The position numbers were made by a program, and so were the translations under genes. From an uncultured Saprospiraceae bacterium (GTDB lineage: Bacteria > Bacteroidota > Bacteroidia > Chitinophagales > Saprospiraceae), in the NCBI GenBank assembly GCA_937928045.1, contig CALFWO010000059.1:1-52253 (forward strand): a stretch of 52,253 nucleotides of DNA, in the 5' to 3' direction. The notes below the pieces were generated by a model. It was not told the DNA's origin, ran no database searches, and saw nothing but the letters and a program-made list of their open reading frames with translations. Positions 7,564 to 13,613 of this stretch are shown here, one piece after another; positions within the stretch are counted from its first letter, which is position 1; every line of letters starts with the position of its first letter.

Positions 7564-8616
7564 ATGGGAGATTTGTTTAAACTAAGAGGAGAGCTGTCTG
7601 CGAGGAGTAATACCATTCTGGGATTTGTGGGGATCGCACTCATCATTTTCGTTTGGTACTTGCTGACTATGGGATCTGATCCCGTGATCGACCCAGGGAT
7701 TTTACCGAAGCCAAACGATGTAAGAACTTCCTATAAAGAACTCTTCCTGAAAAATGCTTTGCTAAAAGGCTTATGCCTATCACTGGGTTATAATTTCGCA
7801 GGTTACTTTGTTGCCATTTTGGTTTCAATTCCTATTGGTTTTGCCATCGGATTGATACCTTTTTTTCGCGGAGCTTTTCAAAAACCAGTAGATGCCATGC
7901 GTTACGTCCCACTGCCAGCTGCAATGGGATTGTTCATTGTTTGGTTTGGAATAGGCACTGAATTAAAGGTGTATTTTTTGGCCTTCGGAATATTGATCTA
8001 TTTAATTCCAGTAGTGGTCCAGCGAATTGATGAAGTCAAATCAGTTTATTTGAAAACTGTTTACACCTTAGGAGCTACTGACTGGCAAACAGTGAAGTCT
8101 GTTTATTTTCCATCTGTGATTTCTAGATTGTCGGATGATATTCGGGTGTTGACCGCCATTTCTTGGACTTATATTATTATTGCCGAGACAATTGGTACTG
8201 GTGGATTAGGAAAAATGATTTGGAGTATCGGGCAGCGTCGGGGTAGAGTAGATGTGGTGTTTGCCTTGCTCATTCTAATCGTCGTCATTGGAATACTACA
8301 AGATCGATTGTTCGTAGATCTGGACAAAAAGTTTTTCCCGCATAAATTTCAGGAAAAGAAAAAAGCTGCGCATACTATTTGGACGGATATCAAAAGCTAT
8401 AGTATCGAGGTGTTGGTATTGATTGGTGTTCTTGGATACAGCGTGCTTTTGTATCAACACATGACTATGGCCAATGGTACGGAAAGTATATTGACCTATT
8501 TATTTGAAGATACGCTCTGGGTGATTCATCTCATTTTTTTAATGGTCATTGCTTACAAGGCCAATGGTATTTACAAACGTTTTATTCTTAAACCCAAAGT
8601 CGTTAAAACCGCCTAA
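7564..8616 (+). CDS. ABC transporter permease, NitT/TauT type, with C-terminal membrane extension
   Basis: This 350-residue integral membrane permease has the binding-protein-dependent transport domain (about residues 65-255). The cytoplasmic EAA-like loop that contacts the ATPase is visible as VYTLGATDWQTVKSVYFP, followed by AETIGTGGLGKMIW as in SsuC/TauC-type permeases. Those permeases usually end soon after the last helix, at about 250-280 residues. Here a basic linker (KKFFPHKFQEKKK) and two further hydrophobic segments (about 282-300 and 315-333) are added. Its stop overlaps the next ATG by one base (TAATG), so translation of the oxidase-like gene is coupled to it. Confidence 0.9.
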   Translation: MGDLFKLRGELSARSNTILGFVGIALIIFVWYLLTMGSDPVIDPGILPKPNDVRTSYKELFLKNALLKGLCLSLGYNFAGYFVAILVSIPIGFAIGLIPFFRGAFQKPVDAMRYVPLPAAMGLFIVWFGIGTELKVYFLAFGILIYLIPVVVQRIDEVKSVYLKTVYTLGATDWQTVKSVYFPSVISRLSDDIRVLTAISWTYIIIAETIGTGGLGKMIWSIGQRRGRVDVVFALLILIVVIGILQDRLFVDLDKKFFPHKFQEKKKAAHTIWTDIKSYSIEVLVLIGVLGYSVLLYQHMTMANGTESILTYLFEDTLWVIHLIFLMVIAYKANGIYKRFILKPKVVKTA

Positions 8617-9299
8617 TGGATTTTTTTAAAAGTTTAGAAAAAGAATTACAAACTGGAATAGATGAAATCTTGAACCACGACTTTTTGAAGTTGTTGAAGA
8701 ATGGAGATCTCAGTAAAAAGCAATTGCAATATTTTGCTGAGCAGTATTCGGTCTATTGTTCTTATTTCCCCAGATTTCTCGCTGCAACAGCCGCCAATAT
8801 TCCTGATGATGCTACAAGAATGCCGATCATCGAAAATCTTTGGGAAGAACATGGCGAAGGAAAATTAATCAAGTCGCATAGGATTTTATTTGATAGATTC
8901 GCTCGAGCTACTGGCTTGGCTGAAAGTGCAGTTCGAAAGCCAAAAGCGATTCCAACTACGCAAATTGTCTGCGAAAATTTATTCAACCTTTGCCAAGACG
9001 GGCATTTTTTAGAAAGCCTTGGAGCCCTTGGTCCCGGAACGGAGTTTTTTACCAACTCAGAATACGCCATTATCGAAGCAGGCTTGAAAAAGCATGATTT
9101 CTTTACGGCAAAAGATATTGAATTCTGGACCGTACATATCAGCTTGGATGAAACACATTACTCTGAGATGGTAGGTGCAATTGCACCTTGGTCCAATACC
9201 TTGGAAAATAAATTTTTGATAAAATCAGGAGCTAAGAAAGCTATTGATTTAGAGATTTTATTTTGGGATGGGTTGTTGGATAATATGCCTGTTTTGTAA
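8616..9299 (+). CDS. Heme-oxygenase-like diiron oxidase (HDO), CADD/PqqC/TenA superfamily
   Basis: This 227-residue all-helical protein carries the metal-ligand pattern of HDO enzymes: Glu81 and His88 in WEEHGEGKLIKSH, Glu143 in PGTEFF, and the HxxxDxxH triplet His174, Asp178, His181 in HISLDETH. From memory, the spacing and even the numbering parallel the chlamydial p-aminobenzoate synthase CADD. The Tyr27 that CADD sacrifices is not present here (residue 27 is Leu), so the same reaction should not be assumed. TenA thiaminases use a catalytic cysteine and lack this triplet. It is translationally coupled to the permease and precedes the ABC ATPase, suggesting it processes the imported compound. 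Substrate unknown. Confidence 0.8.
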   Translation: MDFFKSLEKELQTGIDEILNHDFLKLLKNGDLSKKQLQYFAEQYSVYCSYFPRFLAATAANIPDDATRMPIIENLWEEHGEGKLIKSHRILFDRFARATGLAESAVRKPKAIPTTQIVCENLFNLCQDGHFLESLGALGPGTEFFTNSEYAIIEAGLKKHDFFTAKDIEFWTVHISLDETHYSEMVGAIAPWSNTLENKFLIKSGAKKAIDLEILFWDGLLDNMPVL

Positions 9300-9332
9300 G
9301 TGATTTTTAAGAATCCGATAGGTTGAGTTGAA

Positions 9333-9384
9333 GTTGAAATTGGTTGAAAAGTGGTTCTGGGAACCTACCGTTGAAATTAGTTGA
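9333..9384 (+). repeat. Imperfect 15-bp direct repeat flanking a small dyad
   Basis: GTTGAAATTGGTTGA (9333-9347) and GTTGAAATTAGTTGA (9370-9384) differ at one base. Extra GTTGA units lie just before the first copy (9322, 9327). Between the copies lies GGTTC-TGG-GAACC (9353-9365), a five-bp dyad. All this sits in the only sizeable spacer of the run, directly before the ATPase gene, and could be an operator or an internal promoter region. Confidence 0.55.
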
Positions 9385-9427
9385 ACAAACATCAACTGAA
9401 CTAAACTCAAGAAAAGAAAAAATATAA

Positions 9428-10231
9428 ATGTATCAATTCAAAGATAATCCGGATCAAAATAACATCATCGAGCTTCGAGGGATTACTCAAGCTTACGACG
9501 ATGGGAAAACCGTAATTATCAAAGATCTAGATTTTATCATTGAAGACAAACCAGCACAAGGGCAGTTTGTTTGTATCCTCGGAATGTCTGGTTGCGGAAA
9601 ATCAACACTCCTCCGATATGTAGCTGGGTTACAAAAACCTACAGCAGGTCAAGTCATCGTCAATGGAAAACCAGTCGATGAATCGAATCGAGTGTCCATG
9701 GTCTTTCAACAATATTCTTCATTGCCTTGGATGACAGTTTTAGAGAATGTTGGCTTAGCGTTGAAATTTCAAGGAGTGAAAAAAGCAGAGCGAGATGCCA
9801 AGGCGATGGAGTTAATTGAACTGGTCGGACTGGCAGGACACGAACATAAATTTGCACAATCTCCCGCCTTGTCTGGAGGACAATTGCAGCGGGTAGCCAT
9901 AGCAAGATCTTTGATCGCTAACTCTGAGATTTTGCTGATGGATGAACCTTTTGGAGCCTTGGACATCAAGACAAGAATGCAAATGCAGGATTTATTGTTG
10001 AATATCTGGAATAAATTCCATCCAACAATTGTCTTTGTTACGCATGATATATCTGAAGCAGTATACCTCGCTGATGATATTTATATTATGAAATCTGCGC
10101 CAAGTAAATTTGCGGAGCACATTCATATTGATTTACCTTTCAATAGAAATCGCGCTACGAAAAGAGATCCTCACTTTATGGAATTGGTGCATGAAGTAGA
10201 AGATCGAATGGTCAAAGTTAGCGAGATGTAA
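9428..10231 (+). CDS. ABC transporter ATP-binding protein, NitT/TauT/SsuB type
   Basis: This 267-residue cytoplasmic ATPase has every ABC element: Walker [10 protein letters not shown] (residues 52-60), Q-loop [13 protein letters not shown] (92-104), signature [15 protein letters not shown] (148-162), Walker [13 protein letters not shown] (168-179) and the switch histidine in VTHD (His206). [11 protein letters not shown] is typical of nitrate/sulfonate/taurine importers. It would energise the permease at 7564 with the OmpA-tethered binding protein. It is separated from the oxidase-like gene by a 128-bp repeat-bearing spacer, and its 3' end overlaps the convergent RNA-binding gene by 14 bp. 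Confidence 0.93.
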   Translation: MYQFKDNPDQNNIIELRGITQAYDDGKTVIIKDLDFIIEDKPAQGQFVCILGMSGCGKSTLLRYVAGLQKPTAGQVIVNGKPVDESNRVSMVFQQYSSLPWMTVLENVGLALKFQGVKKAERDAKAMELIELVGLAGHEHKFAQSPALSGGQLQRVAIARSLIANSEILLMDEPFGALDIKTRMQMQDLLLNIWNKFHPTIVFVTHDISEAVYLADDIYIMKSAPSKFAEHIHIDLPFNRNRATKRDPHFMELVHEVEDRMVKVSEM

Positions 10232-11057
10232 TTCTTATTCCTTTGTCTTCGATGACAATTTTTCTTTGTTTGTACAAATCGCCAACTGCTCTTTTAAAGG
10301 CCTTCTTACTGATTCCAAATCTTACATAAATTTGATCTGGACTGCTTTTATCTGTCAATCCAATGTAGCCATCGTTGGCCACCAAAGCTTTGTAGATATC
10401 TTCGCTATTTTTACTATTGAAATTTAGAAAGCCAATCGGCTGCAAAGAAATATCCAACTTGTTTTCTTCACGAACTGTCTTGACATAGCCTTTTAGTTTG
10501 TCACCAATGTTTAAATCTTTGAACACTTCATTTTTATAAACAAGCCCCTTGTGTTTATTATTAACGATGACTGAGAATCCAATCTTCGTTTGATGATAGA
10601 CCATTAGATCGACTTCTTCCCCTTCTTCTACAGACATCATTTCGTTGTCCAGTTTCTTATCAATTTTGTTAGAAGCAAAAAGGCGATCCGTCTTTTCATC
10701 CAAATCCATGTAGACGACATACCAACGACCGACGATCATATTTTGTCGCTGTTCTTTGAAGGGTACCAATAAGTTTTTTTCCATACCCCAATCCATAAAA
10801 GCTCCGTATTCTGACACAGCGGTACATTCTAGTAACGCAAATTCCTTAAGGTGAATCTTCGGAATGATGTTCGTTGCTATTTTTCTTTCATCATAATCTA
10901 AATAGACGAATACTTTAATAAGGTCATCAATTTCAAATTCCTCCGGACAATATTTGTTTGGAAGCAGTACATCCTCACCGTCTTCATCGCCGAGGTAAAG
11001 TCCAACGCTGGTGGCTCGTAAAATTCTAAGTTCGCTATATTGTCCTATTTCGATCAA
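10218..11057 (-). CDS. CvfB-family S1 RNA-binding protein
   Basis: This protein of about 279 residues resembles CvfB/YitL: tandem S1-like beta-barrel RNA-binding modules followed by a C-terminal winged helix ([26 protein letters not shown]) that reads as the CvfB winged-helix domain. CvfB affects virulence-factor and mRNA control in Staphylococcus; the role here is unknown. The frame opens at TTG 11072. I prefer TTG 11057, giving [14 protein letters not shown], because a TAnnTTTG promoter element (11070-11077) would put the transcription start inside any longer form. No in-frame ATG comes before the conserved first domain. Confidence 0.82.
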   Translation of the reverse strand: MIEIGQYSELRILRATSVGLYLGDEDGEDVLLPNKYCPEEFEIDDLIKVFVYLDYDERKIATNIIPKIHLKEFALLECTAVSEYGAFMDWGMEKNLLVPFKEQRQNMIVGRWYVVYMDLDEKTDRLFASNKIDKKLDNEMMSVEEGEEVDLMVYHQTKIGFSVIVNNKHKGLVYKNEVFKDLNIGDKLKGYVKTVREENKLDISLQPIGFLNFNSKNSEDIYKALVANDGYIGLTDKSSPDQIYVRFGISKKAFKRAVGDLYKQRKIVIEDKGIRITSR

Positions 11058-11069
11058 TGTCTTTTTTTG

Positions 11070-11077
11070 CAAAGGTA
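11070..11077 (-). promoter_or_regulatory. Candidate -7 element (TACCTTTG) for the CvfB-like gene
   Basis: TACCTTTG on the minus strand is an exact TAnnTTTG. It overlaps the longest possible TTG start and lies 12 nt before the TTG at 11057, so it decides the start choice. No convincing -33 TTTG at the usual distance is visible. Confidence 0.45.
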
Positions 11078-11099
11078 TACAAATTCAATTCCCTGTAGT

Positions 11100-11136
11100 A
11101 TAAAAAATGCTACGATCGCATAAAGCAATCGTAGCA
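11100..11136 (-). terminator. Intrinsic terminator of the 11.2-12.0 kb lipoprotein gene
   Basis: A perfect nine-bp stem TGCTACGAT / ATCGTAGCA (11108-11116 and 11128-11136) is followed, on the minus strand, by TTTTTTATA. It lies about 30 nt past the stop of the lipoprotein gene, in the correct orientation for it. Confidence 0.85.
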
Positions 11137-11168
11137 CAGCTGCAAAAGGAAAATTTGAATATTAATTT

Positions 11169-12008
11169 TTATTCACAGTCGACGTCCATAAACTCCATGT
11201 CCCAGCAGTGGAAGTCGTCATCATTGAAAAAATCTTGGCTTTTAACGCGTCCTCCGGCGATTGCTTCGTTCCATTGGATCTCTATTAGATCGTCAGGTTG
11301 TACTCTATAAACATCATAAGCGCGATCAAAATCAGCTCCAGGTGCTTCTCTATATTCTATGTAATCTCCCATGTCCGGAGACTGTTCTTTGATGTTCGTA
11401 AAGGTTAAGTGAGCAACTTGGGCAGCATTTTTTCCATATTCTGCACGGATCACTTTCCTAGGGTTATTAGGTCTATCACTGAATTCCCAAACACCAGTAT
11501 TTCCATTGTCAGTAACAGTTCCTGTATACCAATGAACATTGTTAAATCCACCGGCTTTAGATACATGCATATCGAATTGCAAGGTTTCATTGTCAATGGC
11601 TTGGCCAGAAAGGACGCATAGATATACGGTACCATTATCATTGACATCATAACTCCATTTCCAAACCCCATTGCCAGCATATACTGGGTCTTGATTAAAG
11701 GCTTCATTAAATGAAGCGATTGGCAATGCCATGTTGACGGTTACAACGGTGTGCCACAATATCAGGTTGGAAGCAGCGTAGAACCAATTCCTATAAGTAG
11801 CTCCAGAACGATTATTAGCTTGATCCACTAAGCCAGTTGTGTCCGCATCTTCAAATCCGGTAAAAGGCATGATCAATGATTGTACTGGTGGCAATTCTGG
11901 CGCTACAGCTTCATCTGATTTTCCAGAATTGAAGCTGTCATCAGTAGTACAAGATTGCATTAGGAAAATAGAAAGCACTAACAATGAGATTAATTTAATC
12001 GATTTCAT
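11169..12008 (-). CDS. Lipoprotein of unknown function
   Basis: This 279-residue protein has a lipoprotein signal peptide ending in the lipobox LMQSC (Cys19) and then an Asp/Ser/Glu-rich tether (TTDDSFNSGKSDE). The mature part is aromatic- and Asn-rich and looks like a beta-rich surface or periplasmic protein: NGVWKWSYDVNDNGTVYLCV, NNVHWYTGTVTDNGNTGVWEF. The mature part contains two cysteines near the end (DDFHCWDMEFMDVDCE). I do not recognise a family. It is a single-gene unit with its own terminator and a leader carrying two exact AATACCCT repeats. Confidence 0.8.
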   Translation of the reverse strand: MKSIKLISLLVLSIFLMQSCTTDDSFNSGKSDEAVAPELPPVQSLIMPFTGFEDADTTGLVDQANNRSGATYRNWFYAASNLILWHTVVTVNMALPIASFNEAFNQDPVYAGNGVWKWSYDVNDNGTVYLCVLSGQAIDNETLQFDMHVSKAGGFNNVHWYTGTVTDNGNTGVWEFSDRPNNPRKVIRAEYGKNAAQVAHLTFTNIKEQSPDMGDYIEYREAPGADFDRAYDVYRVQPDDLIEIQWNEAIAGGRVKSQDFFNDDDFHCWDMEFMDVDCE

Positions 12009-12067
12009 ATTATTTATATTTAAAGGTTTTTAAATTTTTTGGAGATGTTATTCTCCTTTTCATCCTT

Positions 12068-12093
12068 AATACCCTGAGGCTTTTAAATACCCT
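12068..12093. repeat. Two exact 8-bp direct repeats (AATACCCT) upstream of the lipoprotein gene
   Basis: AATACCCT occurs at 12068-12075 and 12086-12093, an 18-bp period, in the leader/promoter region of the minus-strand lipoprotein gene. On the transcribed strand the units read AGGGTATT. Two half-sites spaced 18 bp apart suggest a regulator-binding site. A related AGGGTAAA half-site occurs before the collar-protein operon near 40250. Confidence 0.5.
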
Positions 12094-12187
12094 TAGTCGA
12101 TTTCAATTTTTTTTATAAACTTTTTTGAACCCCATTGGTTTTCTATTTATATCGGAAAATCATTAAATTCGTTATTAAAAAAGAAAT

Positions 12188-12754
12188 ATGAATATTCAAG
12201 ATTCTATTGATAGGTTAAAGGCTGGAAACCAGCGATTTGTAGCTGATAAGCTAGATGGTAAATTGCAAAATTCCGAAAGGAGAGATGCGTTAACGGGAGG
12301 ACAACAACCCTATGCAATTGTTTTAAGTTGTGCAGATAGTCGCGTAGTTCCAGAGTTGGCTTTTGATACCGGACTAGGAGAGTTATTCGTAGTGCGTGTT
12401 GCTGGTAACGTTGCAAATACATCCTCTATGGCAAGTATCGAGTATGCTGTCGCTCATTGTGGATCGAAAGTAATTGTAGTTTTGGGGCACCAAAGCTGTG
12501 GAGCGGTTACTGCTGCTGTTTCAGGTGGAGACAACGGATACAATTTGAATCATTTGCTAGCACATATTACACCTGCCATCAATGCGTCAGGGGAGGGAGC
12601 CTCTGTTACGGATGTGGTAAAGAAAAATGCAGAAATGACCGCACAAGAATTGTGCAATCGTTCTTCAATCATCGGCAAGGCAGTAGCTTCTGGTGATGTT
12701 AAGATTGTTCCAGCTTATTACAATCTTGATTCAGGAATGGTTGACTTTTTATAG
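12188..12754 (+). CDS. Beta-class carbonic anhydrase
   Basis: This 188-residue enzyme interconverts CO2 and bicarbonate. Zinc ligands are clear: Cys48 in SCADSR, His101 and Cys104 in GHQSC, with the Asp50-Arg52 dyad present. RVAGNVAN and SIEYAVAHCGSKVIVVLGH are family signatures. It has no signal peptide, so it is cytoplasmic, and the length is at the short end of the normal range. It stands alone between a lipoprotein gene and the DUF4249 gene. A TAAATTCG sequence at 12164-12171 could be its -7 element (one mismatch to TAnnTTTG). Confidence 0.95.
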   Translation: MNIQDSIDRLKAGNQRFVADKLDGKLQNSERRDALTGGQQPYAIVLSCADSRVVPELAFDTGLGELFVVRVAGNVANTSSMASIEYAVAHCGSKVIVVLGHQSCGAVTAAVSGGDNGYNLNHLLAHITPAINASGEGASVTDVVKKNAEMTAQELCNRSSIIGKAVASGDVKIVPAYYNLDSGMVDFL

Positions 12755-12791
12755 TAGAAAAACCGGTTTCACTTCTTTGCGTAATAATTGA

Positions 12792-13613
12792 TCATTGCAC
12801 AATTATCGTATCGGAGAGTACTTGGCAAGCAGTAAAATAGCCTAAAGCATTATTCGAAATATTGCTTTTCAAGCTGCTTTGGGATTCATCGAAAAATCCT
12901 CCTTGCCAAGAAGTTTCGATGGCAAGTGCTCTCAAGAAATCTGCGTAATCAGAAGTGAGACCGAATTTTTTCTCAATAATCGTTGTTCCTACTGGAAAAT
13001 TAATGACCTCATCATTGGGTTGAATTATTCCCGAAATATCAACCGTATTAAACGTAAAAGCATAAAGCAATGCTTGATTAAAAGTGTCTGGTCTTATTTC
13101 TGACCAATCTATCAACACTTCATACATCGCCTGTTCAACAGGACTATAAACATCTGCAATTTTGGCTACAAATCTTTCATCAGTAGCTTGGTTTGTACCG
13201 ATTTGCAAAGGAGGAATTGGAGCTACTTTTCCAACAGAAGTGGAAGCTACATAAGTTTGTCCTTCGTGTAAAATTTCCAACTGAATATTAATATTACTAG
13301 GTACCGAAAAAGCAATTTGACTATAGTAGATGCCCGGTTGATTATTGTCGTGAATGAATTCAATGACGTTGTTCATAGACTTGATGGCAACGGTCGCATT
13401 GGTAATTGCAATTGGATCCTCAGAAGGTAAATTCATGCTTTGAAAAATTTCAATTTTCTGAAATTTAAATTCATCACTCAGAATTGCAGTGATGGCCAAT
13501 TGCTGATGGTCTCCAGATTGATAATCCCAATCAGTTTTCTCTTCACAACCAAAAGATAAGAATATCAAAACTACCAATGACCAATACTGATTCATTCTGA
13601 ATATTTCCATCAT
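12792..13613 (-). CDS. DUF4249-type lipoprotein partner of TonB receptor
   Basis: This 273-residue protein has a signal peptide ending in the lipobox-like LSFGC and a beta-rich body typical of DUF4249 (DYQSGDHQQLAITAILSDE, then an ATVAIKS strand). DUF4249 proteins are usually paired with TonB-dependent receptors in Bacteroidota and are thought to be surface lipoproteins that aid substrate capture. Its ATG overlaps the stop of the receptor gene as ATGA, so translation is coupled; this supports the start at 13613 over the later Met at 13595. It ends the sigma/FecR/receptor locus. Confidence 0.85.
   Translation of the reverse strand: MMEIFRMNQYWSLVVLIFLSFGCEEKTDWDYQSGDHQQLAITAILSDEFKFQKIEIFQSMNLPSEDPIAITNATVAIKSMNNVIEFIHDNNQPGIYYSQIAFSVPSNINIQLEILHEGQTYVASTSVGKVAPIPPLQIGTNQATDERFVAKIADVYSPVEQAMYEVLIDWSEIRPDTFNQALLYAFTFNTVDISGIIQPNDEVINFPVGTTIIEKKFGLTSDYADFLRALAIETSWQGGFFDESQSSLKSNISNNALGYFTACQVLSDTIIVQ

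Noticed and set aside
8616-9299. TenA/thiaminase II with a ThiXYZ thiamin-precursor importer
   Set aside because: The HxxxDxxH and Glu ligands match diiron oxidases, and no catalytic cysteine in TenA position is evident. Retained only as a weak alternative.
12760-12769. AAACCGGTTT palindrome after the carbonic anhydrase gene
   Set aside because: No loop and no T-run; too short to call a terminator or operator.
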